58,954 nt of DNA from an uncultured Prevotellaceae bacterium. Its GTDB lineage: Bacteria > Bacteroidota > Bacteroidia > Bacteroidales > Bacteroidaceae. The stretch is taken from contig CACXSA010000008.1 of the NCBI GenBank assembly GCA_902770195.1, forward strand, positions 1 to 58,954, in the 5' to 3' direction. The first letter of the stretch is position 1. Each line of letters starts with the position of its first letter. The translations under genes were made by a program, and so were the position numbers. The notes beneath the pieces were generated by a model that saw only the letters and a program-made list of their open reading frames with translations, had not been told where the DNA came from and ran no database searches. Positions 41,354 through 49,834 of the stretch are shown here, in pieces.

Positions 41354-41866
41354 CTAGCGTAGCGATAATAATCCTTCGGGAATATGCATTATGATGGTTT
41401 GCTGATCAGTATCGATATTCTCTATCAGGTCGTCACTGGCAGGAATAAGCATGCCGTCCTCCAGCTCGAAGAGAATGTTCTGTGTGGTGTCGTCAATAGA
41501 TGCAATCTTTCCTACGACCTTGTTGTCGGACGCATCCACGATGTCGAAGCCTACCAGCATGGCTAGCGACGGACCTTCCGTGTCCTCGTCGGCTATGGAA
41601 CGGGGGAAATAAACGTCGCAGCCAGTCAGCTCGGAAGCCCTTTGCAGGGTGTCTATGTCGCAGAACTTCACCAGTGCCAGCGCATCGCTACGGAAACGGT
41701 ATTCCTCCATGAAGAAAGGTACCAGGATGCCGTCAATCTCCAGAATGAGGTAGTCGGCATCAGTCGTATCAAAGATGTCGTCGTCAAACTGGAACGATAC
41801 CTCGCCCTTCACGCCGTGCGCCTTGCCCAAACGGCCTATCTTGTAAACGTCCTCTCTCTTAATCAT
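41354..41866 (-). CDS. rimM: Ribosome maturation factor RimM
   Basis: A 170-aa protein that helps fold the head of the 30S subunit and binds S19. The N-terminal motif KIGRLGKAHGVKGEVSFQ (residues 8-25) and the C-terminal PRC-barrel region with the strands ILFELEDGMLIPAS identify it. It lies between murA and dxr on the same strand, separated from each by repeat sequence. Confidence 0.93.
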   Translation of the reverse strand: MIKREDVYKIGRLGKAHGVKGEVSFQFDDDIFDTTDADYLILEIDGILVPFFMEEYRFRSDALALVKFCDIDTLQRASELTGCDVYFPRSIADEDTEGPSLAMLVGFDIVDASDNKVVGKIASIDDTTQNILFELEDGMLIPASDDLIENIDTDQQTIIMHIPEGLLSLR

Positions 41867-41937
41867 CTATAGCGGTAGTCGCTCGACCTTTGGTCGCTTC
41901 GCACCTTTAGGTCGAAGAATTTTTCACTTATCACTTT

Positions 41938-43281
41938 TCACTTTTCCCTTTCAATGTGTGCTCCGAGCGCATTGAGTCGGCTTTCGATGTTCTCATAGCC
42001 ACGGTCTATCTGTTCGATGTTGCTGATTGTGCTGGTGCCGTTAGCGCTCATAGCAGCTATCAGTAGGGCGATACCTGCACGGATGTCCGGACTGGACATG
42101 CGTTGGGCACGCAGCGTCTTCTTACGGTCGTGACCTACCACCACAGCACGGTGTGGGTCGCACAGGATAATCTGGGCTCCCATGTCAATGAGCTTATCGA
42201 CGAAGAACAGGCGGCTCTCGAACATCTTCTGGTGGAACAGCACAGAGCCACGCCCCTGGGTGGCTACCACGATGAGCACGCTGAGCAGGTCGGGGGTCAG
42301 TCCGGGCCACGGGGCATCAGCCAATGTCATGATGGTACCGTCAATGAAAGAATCGACCACATAGTGCTTCTGATGTGGGATATACAGGTCGTCACCATCC
42401 TCCTGCACGTCAACACCCAATCGGCGGAAAGCCTCAGGGATGATGCCCAGGTCTTTCATCGACACATCCTTGATGCGGATGCCATTGCCACACATGGCTG
42501 CCATTCCGATGAACGAGCCTACCTCAATCATATCAGGAAGCAGACGGTGCTCCGTACCTCCCAGTTTGGAGACACCTGCTATGGTGAGCAGGTTGGAACC
42601 GATGCCACTGATTTGGGCTCCCATGCGGTTGAGCATGTGGCAGAGCTGCTGGACATAAGGCTCGCAGGCAGCATTATAGATGGTGGTGATGCCTTCTGCA
42701 AAGACTGCTGCCATGATGATGTTGGCAGTACCTGTCACGGAAGCCTCGTCGAGCAGCATGTAGGTGCCCTTCAGACTATTGGTCCTTGGCTTCTTGCCTT
42801 TGGCAGATATCTCATAGACATTACGGTTTTCCACGCGATGGAACTTAGCACCCAGGTATTTGAAGCCTAAGAAGTGGGTGTCCAGACGGCGACGGCCTAT
42901 CTTGTCGCCACCAGGCTTGGCAACCACAGCCTTGCCCATACGGGCCAGCAGTGGACCAATCATCATGACGGAGCCACGTAGGTCGGCACATTTCTCCACG
43001 AACTGGTCGCTCTCCAGAAATTTCATGTTCAGGGCGTCGGCTTGGAATGTGTAGCTGTTGCCAAGGGTCTGCCCACTATCAGCTTTCGTCACCTTGACAC
43101 CGATGTCACACAACAACTTAATCAGGTTGTTGACATCACGGATGTCTGGGATGTTGTGGATGGTCACCTTTTCGTTGGTGAGCAGCGTGGCACAGATAAC
43201 CTGTAGCGCCTCGTTCTTGGCTCCCTGTGGGGTGATGGTGCCACTGAGCAGATGTCCGCCTTCGATTTTAAATGATGCCAT
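41938..43281 (-). CDS. murA: UDP-N-acetylglucosamine 1-carboxyvinyltransferase MurA (Asp-type active site)
   Basis: A 447-aa enzyme for the first committed step of peptidoglycan synthesis: transfer of enolpyruvate from PEP to UDP-GlcNAc. Motifs are TPQGAKNEALQVI (residues 17-29) and LRGSVMMIGPLLARMGKA. The active-site loop reads KPGGDKIGRRRLD (about 122-134): the catalytic cysteine found in E. coli (PGGCxIG) is an aspartate. That change is known to allow activity but prevent fosfomycin attachment. The stop codon TGA is part of a GTGAAAA heptamer. Confidence 0.96.
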   Translation of the reverse strand: MASFKIEGGHLLSGTITPQGAKNEALQVICATLLTNEKVTIHNIPDIRDVNNLIKLLCDIGVKVTKADSGQTLGNSYTFQADALNMKFLESDQFVEKCADLRGSVMMIGPLLARMGKAVVAKPGGDKIGRRRLDTHFLGFKYLGAKFHRVENRNVYEISAKGKKPRTNSLKGTYMLLDEASVTGTANIIMAAVFAEGITTIYNAACEPYVQQLCHMLNRMGAQISGIGSNLLTIAGVSKLGGTEHRLLPDMIEVGSFIGMAAMCGNGIRIKDVSMKDLGIIPEAFRRLGVDVQEDGDDLYIPHQKHYVVDSFIDGTIMTLADAPWPGLTPDLLSVLIVVATQGRGSVLFHQKMFESRLFFVDKLIDMGAQIILCDPHRAVVVGHDRKKTLRAQRMSSPDIRAGIALLIAAMSANGTSTISNIEQIDRGYENIESRLNALGAHIEREK

Positions 43282-43315
43282 AGGGATATCTTCAGTTAAA
43301 CGACTAACTCAATGC

Positions 43316-43924
43316 TTATTTCTTACGTTTTCCCTTCTTTCCTTCGTTCTGGGCAACGGGAGCGACACGCTCAAAGCGGAAGGCCTGTAGGTCCAACTGA
43401 ATCTTGCCATCGGTAAAGCGGGCAAGGTCGTCAGCCACTTTCTCGTCATCCATAGAACCATGACCCCATGCTGCCAAGTCACGCTTCATCTGGTTGGCAG
43501 TGATGCGTACCAGCTCGTCGCGCTCGTCACCAGCAGGCATGGTTTTCAGCTTCTCAAACATCTCCATCATCAGACGTCCATAGTGGCGCACCCGACTTTG
43601 GGGACTGGCGGTGGGATGCTGCATGGGCTGCGGTTTGGAGAGAATCTTCTCGGCACTAGTCACGTCGAAAGGCCAGTCGATATCCAACTGCTTCTGACTC
43701 ATGAGATAGAGATGATCCCACAGCGTCTGCTGGTAGTCAGAACTGTCGCGAAGCTGAGGCGTCTTGTTCTCCATCTGGTGGATGATGGCCTGGGCACACT
43801 TCATGCGCTCCTCCTTAGTGGGAAGGCTGATGGCCAAATCAACCATCTTCTGAATCTCACGACCATATTCGGGCATGATCAGTTTCTCACGCTGGGTGTT
43901 ATAGTCTAATCCTTTTATTTCCAT
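43316..43924 (-). CDS. DUF4290 family protein
   Basis: A 202-aa cytoplasmic protein of the Bacteroidetes-specific DUF4290 family, starting MEIKGLDYNTQREKL and with MPEYGREIQKMVDLA. The C-terminus is Lys/Arg-rich (EGKKGKRKK). Function unknown. It lies 34 bases upstream of murA, as in other Bacteroidetes, and probably forms one operon with murA-rimM-dxr. The start is preceded by the same repeat leader as rseP. Confidence 0.88.
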   Translation of the reverse strand: MEIKGLDYNTQREKLIMPEYGREIQKMVDLAISLPTKEERMKCAQAIIHQMENKTPQLRDSSDYQQTLWDHLYLMSQKQLDIDWPFDVTSAEKILSKPQPMQHPTASPQSRVRHYGRLMMEMFEKLKTMPAGDERDELVRITANQMKRDLAAWGHGSMDDEKVADDLARFTDGKIQLDLQAFRFERVAPVAQNEGKKGKRKK

Positions 43925-43931
43925 ATTTTTA

Positions 43932-43974
43932 AGGTATAAGTGAAAAATGAAAAGTGAAAAATTGGCTTCCGCTC
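43932..43974 (-). repeat. Head-plus-heptamer element directly upstream of the DUF4290 gene
   Basis: Minus strand: GCGGAAGCCAATTTTTCAC, TTTTCAT, TTTTCAC, TTATACC, then the ATG within about 10 bases, parallel to the rseP leader at 39513-39553. Confidence 0.8.
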
Positions 43975-44020
43975 TTCATGATTCACCATATTATTTACTT
44001 ATCTTTTTATTTTTCACTTT

Positions 44021-44716
44021 TTAAATCAACGGTTTGGGCTTGATGGCCACGAAGTCCTTCAGGTAGAAAGGAACGAAGTAGGCCACATCCTCAAACTGCT
44101 CCATCAGGAATCGCTTCTCTGCTAGCGGCTGCATCCATTTTGCCAACGGCTCGATGTTGTCGATGAAGTGGGCGTTCGGGTGGTTGATGGTCTCCATGCA
44201 TTTCTTGGCACCATTGCCGAAAAAATAAACGGGACGCTCATCGAGATATTGCCTGTAGGTATCTTCCGTCACCACATCGGCACTCACCTCACGGATGGTC
44301 TTCAGCGAACGGTCGTAAAGTCCGGCATAGACCTCCATGCGACGGGCATCAAGCATGGGACACAGCAGGGCATCGTCCTCTTGAATCATTTCTCTTAACA
44401 ATACAGGAACGCACATTAGTTCCAAGGTGGGTACGCTGATAAGCTTCAGGTCGCGACCATAGCAGAGGCCTTTAGCCATCGACACTCCAATGCGCAAGCC
44501 CGTATAGGAGCCCGGACCGCAACTCACGCTGACTGCATCGAAAGGTATGGCGTGGTTGTCGGTAAACGACAGGGCCTCGTCAATCATGGAGCCTAGCCGT
44601 TCGGCACCAGCCCCCTTTTCTCCTTCTGCCTTCTGCTCGAAAATGCATTGTCCGTCTTCGCTGACCGCTACGGAACAGATGTTAGTACTCGTTTCTATAT
44701 GTAGAATGCAAGCCAT
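44021..44716 (-). CDS. tsaB: tRNA threonylcarbamoyladenosine biosynthesis protein TsaB
   Basis: A 231-aa ASKHA-fold protein, partner of TsaD in making t6A37 of tRNA. Motifs are LHIETSTNICSVAV (residues 5-18) and VSCGPGSYTGLRIGVSMAKG (about 63-82). ATG 44716 is chosen because the TTG at 44737 lies in the -7 box. It is the first of the minus-strand housekeeping genes, 97 bases before the DUF4290 gene. Confidence 0.94.
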   Translation of the reverse strand: MACILHIETSTNICSVAVSEDGQCIFEQKAEGEKGAGAERLGSMIDEALSFTDNHAIPFDAVSVSCGPGSYTGLRIGVSMAKGLCYGRDLKLISVPTLELMCVPVLLREMIQEDDALLCPMLDARRMEVYAGLYDRSLKTIREVSADVVTEDTYRQYLDERPVYFFGNGAKKCMETINHPNAHFIDNIEPLAKWMQPLAEKRFLMEQFEDVAYFVPFYLKDFVAIKPKPLI

Positions 44717-44734
44717 ATACTTCTTTTTAATGTG

Positions 44735-44742
44735 CAAAGGTA
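44735..44742 (-). promoter_or_regulatory. -7 box of tsaB
   Basis: Minus-strand TACCTTTG, 18 bases before the ATG; no clear TTTG at -33. Confidence 0.5.
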
Positions 44743-44889
44743 CGAATAAGCGGGCGAAAAACCAAATTTATTTCTTGCTTTTTGCAAGCGAACAAAGTTC
44801 GAGCGGAGTTTTTCAGAACGAAAGAACCTTCGATGCAATCAAAGGCACAAATTTTCCCGTCATTCTTAGCATGTTTAATAGTTTTTTTG

Positions 44890-44897
44890 TACCTTTG
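44890..44897 (+). promoter_or_regulatory. -7 box of yicC-gmk-nadD
   Basis: TACCTTTG, 27 bases before the yicC ATG; the -33 element is not recognisable. Confidence 0.5.
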
Positions 44898-44924
44898 CCG
44901 TCAATATTAAAGAAAAGCAACATT

Positions 44925-45797
44925 ATGATACAGTCAATGACAGGCTACGGAAAGACCGTTGTAGCCTATAATGGAAAGAAAATCAATGTGGAAATCAAGT
45001 CGCTCAACTCCAAGCAGCTTGACCTTACCACTCGTATTGCTCCATTATATCGCGAGAAGGAAATGGAGATTCGTCAAATGATAGCAGATAAACTGTTACG
45101 CGGAAAGGTGGAGTTCTGCATCTGGATAGAGAAAGATGCTACGACGGAAGCCGCTCCCGTCAACACGGTGCTGATGCAGTCCTACTACAACCAGTTGCAT
45201 GCCTTTGCTGAACAGAACCAGCTGGAGGGTATCGACTGGATGATGACACTCACCCGCATGCCTGATGTCCTGACTAAGACTGAGGTGGAAGTGCTGAGCG
45301 ATGAAGAGTGGGAGGTAGCCCGTCAGGGTGTCAGTGAGGCTATTCAACATCTGGTGGACTTCCGTACGCAGGAGGGTGCAGCTCTGGAGAAGAAGTTTGG
45401 TGAGAAGGTTGACAACATCGAGCAGTTGATGCTGAGCATCGAACCTTACGAGAAGGCCCGTGTGGAGAAGATTCGAGGCCGTATCGTGGAGGGACTGAAA
45501 CAGATTCCTGAGGCGGAGTACGACAAGAACCGCTTGGAGCAGGAGCTCATCTATTATATCGAGAAGCTGGACATCAGCGAGGAAAAGCAGCGTCTGGCGA
45601 ACCACCTGAAATACTTCCGTGAGACGATGGCAGATGCTGCCGGACAGGGCAAGAAACTTGGCTTCATCGCCCAGGAGATGGGTCGCGAAATCAACACCAC
45701 CGGTTCGAAGTCGAACCAGGCAGAGATGCAGAACATCGTGGTGAAGATGAAGGACGAGCTGGAGCAAATTAAGGAACAGGTGCTGAATGCGCTTTGA
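44925..45797 (+). CDS. yicC: YicC family endoribonuclease
   Basis: A 290-aa protein beginning MIQSMTGYGKTVV, the family hallmark, and containing EIKSLNSKQLDLTTRI. The C-terminal DUF1732 part has RLANHLKYFRETM, GKKLGFIAQEMGREINTTGSK and SNQAEMQ. E. coli YicC has been described as an RNA endonuclease. The frame is open for 126 codons upstream, but this crosses the promoter, so ATG 44925 is the start. First gene of yicC-gmk-nadD. Confidence 0.93.
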   Translation: MIQSMTGYGKTVVAYNGKKINVEIKSLNSKQLDLTTRIAPLYREKEMEIRQMIADKLLRGKVEFCIWIEKDATTEAAPVNTVLMQSYYNQLHAFAEQNQLEGIDWMMTLTRMPDVLTKTEVEVLSDEEWEVARQGVSEAIQHLVDFRTQEGAALEKKFGEKVDNIEQLMLSIEPYEKARVEKIRGRIVEGLKQIPEAEYDKNRLEQELIYYIEKLDISEEKQRLANHLKYFRETMADAAGQGKKLGFIAQEMGREINTTGSKSNQAEMQNIVVKMKDELEQIKEQVLNAL

Positions 45798-45836
45798 TTT
45801 CTAACCACGAATTTCACTAATTTTACGAATTGAGCA

Positions 45837-46409
45837 ATGAGGAAAGGCAAAATGCTTATCGTGTCGGCTCCCAGTGGGAGTGGAAAATCGACCATTGTAC
45901 AGTGGTTGATGCAGGAGCATCCAGAGTTAAAGCTCTATTTCTCTATATCTTGTACATCAAGAGCACCTCGTGGGAAAGAAAAGGACGGGGTGGAGTATTT
46001 CTTCCTGACTCCAGAGGAGTTCAAGGATAAGATAGCCAAGAACGAGTTTCTGGAATATGAAGAGGTGTATGAAAACCGCTTCTATGGTACGCTGAAACAA
46101 CAGGTGGAGCGCCAGCGTGAGGAAGGCCAGAATGTGGTGTTCGACGTGGATGTGAAAGGAGGTGTGAACATCAAGAAATACTATGGTGACGAGGCATTGA
46201 GCCTGTTTATCCAACCCCCATCGGTAGAGGAACTCCGCAAGCGCTTGATAGGACGTGCTACAGATACCCCCGAGGCCATCGAACAGCGTCTGGCAAAGGC
46301 GGAATATGAGTTGACGTTTGCTTCTCAGTTCGATCAGATAATAGTGAATGACGATTTGGAGGAAGCCAAGCAGGAAGCACTACAGGTGGTAAAAGAATTC
46401 CTTGGATGA
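45837..46409 (+). CDS. gmk: Guanylate kinase
   Basis: A 190-aa enzyme that phosphorylates GMP to GDP. P-loop SAPSGSGKSTIV (residues 9-20), GMP-binding SCTSRAPRGKEKDGVEYFF, and NVVFDVDVKGGVNIKK are present. The end overlaps nadD by four bases (ATGA). yicC-gmk is a conserved pair in many bacteria. Confidence 0.97.
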   Translation: MRKGKMLIVSAPSGSGKSTIVQWLMQEHPELKLYFSISCTSRAPRGKEKDGVEYFFLTPEEFKDKIAKNEFLEYEEVYENRFYGTLKQQVERQREEGQNVVFDVDVKGGVNIKKYYGDEALSLFIQPPSVEELRKRLIGRATDTPEAIEQRLAKAEYELTFASQFDQIIVNDDLEEAKQEALQVVKEFLG

Positions 46410-46948
46410 AGAAAATAGGCATCTTCGGTGGCTCGTTCAACCCCATACATGTAGGACATGTGACCTTGGCAAAGGCTATCCTTGAAAGGAGTGACTTGGA
46501 CGAGGTGTGGCTGATGGTATCGCCTCAGAACCCTTTAAAGCGCAATGCCTCCGATTTGTTGGATGATCATCTGCGTCTTGAAATGGCACAAAAGGCTTTG
46601 GAAGGAGTTGAGGGTGTCAAGGCCTGCGACTATGAGTTCCATCTTCCTAAGCCTTCCTATACTTGGAACACGTTGCAACACCTGAGTGCAGACTATCCAG
46701 ACCGCGAGTTTGTGTTGTTGATAGGAGGTGACAACTGGGCTCATTTCCAGCGGTGGCGTCATTGGAAGGACATCTTATGGCATCATCGCATTATAGTCTA
46801 TCCTCGCGACCAGTATTTGGGAACCATTGATGTCCCTCTGCTGGATGTGTCGAGTACAGAAATCCGTGAGCGTGTCCGTCAGGGTCAAAGTATTGATGGA
46901 CTGGTGCCTACAACCATAGAAACGCTGGTGCAGACCTACTACCAATAG
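46406..46948 (+). CDS. nadD: Nicotinate-nucleotide adenylyltransferase
   Basis: A 180-aa enzyme that adenylates nicotinate mononucleotide in NAD synthesis. The nucleotidyltransferase motif is GIFGGSFNPIHVGHVTLA (residues 4-21), and the C-terminal VSSTEIRERVRQGQS corresponds to the family ISSTxIR motif. Translationally coupled to gmk. Its stop codon directly abuts the stop of the convergent glycosyltransferase gene. Confidence 0.96.
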   Translation: MKKIGIFGGSFNPIHVGHVTLAKAILERSDLDEVWLMVSPQNPLKRNASDLLDDHLRLEMAQKALEGVEGVKACDYEFHLPKPSYTWNTLQHLSADYPDREFVLLIGGDNWAHFQRWRHWKDILWHHRIIVYPRDQYLGTIDVPLLDVSSTEIRERVRQGQSIDGLVPTTIETLVQTYYQ

Positions 46949-47863
46949 TTAGTGACTGGCTCTGTAGGCATCAATCATGTCCATCAGTTGGTCGCTCTTG
47001 CCCGTTATTGTTTTCCTACAGAAAATCTTATCACTCTTGATAAGCAAGTCAAAGTCTTCCTCAGTGAAGATTTTGATGCCGTTGGTGTAGTCGATAAACG
47101 TCAAAGGAGTGATGCCTTCCAGGTTTTTGAACTGTCCTTCTATGTGGATAGCTCTGTTGGCAAAGTCGGAATAAGCTGTAAGGGTGGGGATGAAAGTCTC
47201 GTCAGGTGCAAAGCCGTCGTAGAAATAACGCACGTAGGCAGGATTGTTGTCCCAATAGTTGAGCGCCAGTGATGCTAACTCTGGTGAGATAGCCCACCAC
47301 ATAGAACCTTTGTGAAGCGTGTATTCGCGCCCAGAAGCCTTGAAGCGAAGTGATTTTCGAATACCTAAGGCATAGCTGATTTTCCGTAATGAAACACGAA
47401 ACTTGCTTCTTAACGTTCCATACGGCCATGAGTAGTAGTTGAAATAGCGATGCTCACGATAAAGTTTCTCGGCCTCGCCTTGTCCCTCCATACACAGCGT
47501 CACGATAAACTCTCGCCCCTTTTGGCTTTCAAAGAAAGAGGTGATATGCTTGTTGCTCCATAGCGGATAGTCGAGTCCACTGAGTGATATCAAGTAGTCG
47601 ATAGGTTCTTGCTGGTGTAGCATGAGGGCTTTCTTGATCATCTTCATCTGGGCTTCTACGACTCCGATGCTGCCCCACATAACATCAGTACGGTCTTCGA
47701 TGAAGTGAACACGAGGGTTGTCTGCCAACAGACTGGTAAACGATGACAGGTCAGACTTGGCATCAATATGTACAATGAAAAAAGATGATGGGGGCAGACT
47801 CTCAATCATTCGTTTCAGGTGAATGGGGTCGTTATGTGCGGAGATGATGAACGCAAACTTCAT
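46949..47863 (-). CDS. Core-2/I-branching-type beta-glycosyltransferase (GT14-like)
   Basis: A 304-aa protein starting MKFAFIISAHNDPIHLKRMI and containing FIVHIDAKSD, LSGLDYPL and GSMWWAI (residues about 190-200), the pattern of GT14-family beta-N-acetylglucosaminyl or xylosyl transferases. Bacterial members act in surface polysaccharide synthesis; the donor sugar cannot be told. It opens the glycan cluster and has its own -7 box (TATCTTTG, minus, 47883-47890). Confidence 0.85.
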   Translation of the reverse strand: MKFAFIISAHNDPIHLKRMIESLPPSSFFIVHIDAKSDLSSFTSLLADNPRVHFIEDRTDVMWGSIGVVEAQMKMIKKALMLHQQEPIDYLISLSGLDYPLWSNKHITSFFESQKGREFIVTLCMEGQGEAEKLYREHRYFNYYSWPYGTLRSKFRVSLRKISYALGIRKSLRFKASGREYTLHKGSMWWAISPELASLALNYWDNNPAYVRYFYDGFAPDETFIPTLTAYSDFANRAIHIEGQFKNLEGITPLTFIDYTNGIKIFTEEDFDLLIKSDKIFCRKTITGKSDQLMDMIDAYRASH

Positions 47864-47935
47864 GATGACTGTTTTTTTGCGACAAAGATAATGATAAAAA
47901 ATGAGATTCTTTCTTTTTTTCTTAGTAACTTTGCA

Positions 47936-47943
47936 CCGTCAAC
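47936..47943 (+). promoter_or_regulatory. -7 box of the LicD gene
   Basis: TAACTTTG, 15 bases before the LicD ATG. It faces away from the minus-strand -7 box at 47883-47890. Confidence 0.45.
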
Positions 47944-47958
47944 AAAAAAGAAACGAAT

Positions 47959-48861
47959 ATGCAAGAAATAACTCCCCAGGAGCAACCCAGATGGAATGCA
48001 ATCATACTCGGCATCTTGAAAAAGCTGATTTCCATCTGTGAAGAGCACCATATAGACTATTATTGTTGCGGCGGAACAGCCATCGGGGCAGTTCGCCATC
48101 ATGGCATGATACCATGGGATGATGATATTGATGTCTTTATGCCCCGTCCTGACTACGACCGTTTTATCGCTGTCTGTCAACAGACGGACTTGGGAGATTT
48201 CGAGTTGCTTACTCCTTATAATAAGGACAATTACTTCATGTATTTTTCGAAGCTATGCAAGAAGGGAACCACTATCTTGGAACGACATGATACACCTTGT
48301 GTCTTTGGACTGTTTGTTGATATATTTCCCCTCGATGGTACGGCAGAGAATATGGAGGAAGCTATTCGCTTGAAGCGACGCTTTACCAAAATCCAGAATC
48401 GTCTGGCGGCCATCTCGGCTCATTATACTTTTGGTGAATACCTACAATTACTGCTGACTCCTCATGAGTGGGGACGCTTCTGTCATAAGACACGCGGATT
48501 CATCGGACGTAAGAGTTACCGTAAGAAGCTGCTCCGCATGATGGATGAGATATGCTATAAGCATCCCTTTGGCTCAACCAGTCGGGTGGTAGTGTATTGT
48601 GGTATCTATGGCGATAAGGAAATCTATCCCCGTGAATGGGTCAGCAAAGCTGTGAAGTTTCCGTTTGAGGGCTTGGAGGTTTGTTTGTCGGGTGGCTATG
48701 ACCATTATTTGCGCCATTTCTTTGGCGACTACATGCAGCTGCCTCCTGTCGAGAAGCGAGAGTCGCATCATTTCAAGGAGTATTTTAACATGGATGCGGA
48801 AGAACCTGTAGCAGAGGTTATGCGCAAGATTGGCCGTCACTACTATCCAAAGTGTGACTAA
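47959..48861 (+). CDS. LicD family phosphotransferase
   Basis: A 300-aa LicD/FKRP-family protein. The signature GGTAIGAVRHHGMIPWDDDI (residues about 38-57) has the metal-binding acids DDDID. LicD proteins move phosphocholine, or in related branches phosphoribitol or other phospho-alcohols, from a CDP donor to a glycan. The IspD-like cytidylyltransferase and epimerase next door suggest a CDP-alcohol is made locally. The 3' end overlaps the convergent epimerase gene by 44 bases. Confidence 0.9.
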   Translation: MQEITPQEQPRWNAIILGILKKLISICEEHHIDYYCCGGTAIGAVRHHGMIPWDDDIDVFMPRPDYDRFIAVCQQTDLGDFELLTPYNKDNYFMYFSKLCKKGTTILERHDTPCVFGLFVDIFPLDGTAENMEEAIRLKRRFTKIQNRLAAISAHYTFGEYLQLLLTPHEWGRFCHKTRGFIGRKSYRKKLLRMMDEICYKHPFGSTSRVVVYCGIYGDKEIYPREWVSKAVKFPFEGLEVCLSGGYDHYLRHFFGDYMQLPPVEKRESHHFKEYFNMDAEEPVAEVMRKIGRHYYPKCD

Positions 48862-49834
48862 GGCCCTCATCTATGGAGAAGAGGGGGCGCCAGCCTAATT
48901 GCTCGATTTTCTCCGTCGAGAAAACGGCTTTGGTGATAGGTGTCGTATTGCCATCCTCTGTAATTTGCATGACAACCTTTCTGCCACCGATTCCTGCTAT
49001 CTTCTCCGCCAACTGGCGGATAGTGATATTGGAGTCAGCATGGGCTACATTGTATGCTTCACCACTTTGTCCTTTTGCTAATAGTAGTAAGATGGCAGCA
49101 GCACAATCTACGACATAGATCCATGACCTGTATTGCTCTCCCTTACTTTTCATGACGATGTCTTCACCACGTAGGACATTGCGGATAAATTGTGCATAGA
49201 CGCGATTGTCGCTCTCTGTGAAATAAGGTCCATAGGTGTGACAGGGACGGGCTATTACGATGGGTGTGTCATACTCTTTACAATAGGCTGCACAAAGTGT
49301 TTCCGCAGCTCGTTTGGACGAGGGATAGCAGGCTCGTGGGGAGAGAATGTCGATATAGCCGCTGCTTTGTTCTGTGAAGATGCTGCCGTCGCCTTCACCG
49401 TATATCTCGCCAGAAGATACATAAACCATCCGTTGCAGGTGGTGCTTCATCCCGTATTCTACCAAATGACAGAGTCCGTTCAGGTTGGCTTTCATGACCT
49501 CTACGGGTGACTGCTGGAAGAAATTGGGACTGGCATTACTGGCAGCATGAATGATGTAGTGAAAGTCTGTAGTCCATGTTAGAGGCTCACAGATGTCATG
49601 CTGCAGGAAGTGGAAACGCTTATCGTCCTGATATAGCCTAAAGCGTGTTCTAGCCCGATCTATGTTACGCCCCATCGCATAGACATGACACAGGCTATGC
49701 TGCATCAGCATATCAACCAAGCATCCTCCAATCAGTCCTGTGGCTCCTGTGACAAGGATGTTGCCTTGCTGCGGTAAGGTCAGGTGCTCCGTTGCCTTCT
49801 TGATGTCTTGCTGGTAGGATGTCATTTCAGCCAT
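48818..49834 (-). CDS. NAD-dependent epimerase/dehydratase
   Basis: A 338-aa extended short-chain dehydrogenase: GATGLIGG (residues about 30-37) binds the dinucleotide, and SSGEIYGEGDGS and YPSSKRAAETL hold the catalytic Ser and Tyr-x3-Lys. Its start overlaps the IspD-like gene end by 13 bases, so the two are translated together. In this setting it probably modifies a nucleotide-bound sugar or alditol for LicD (inference). Confidence 0.88.
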   Translation of the reverse strand: MAEMTSYQQDIKKATEHLTLPQQGNILVTGATGLIGGCLVDMLMQHSLCHVYAMGRNIDRARTRFRLYQDDKRFHFLQHDICEPLTWTTDFHYIIHAASNASPNFFQQSPVEVMKANLNGLCHLVEYGMKHHLQRMVYVSSGEIYGEGDGSIFTEQSSGYIDILSPRACYPSSKRAAETLCAAYCKEYDTPIVIARPCHTYGPYFTESDNRVYAQFIRNVLRGEDIVMKSKGEQYRSWIYVVDCAAAILLLLAKGQSGEAYNVAHADSNITIRQLAEKIAGIGGRKVVMQITEDGNTTPITKAVFSTEKIEQLGWRPLFSIDEGLSHTLDSSDGQSCA

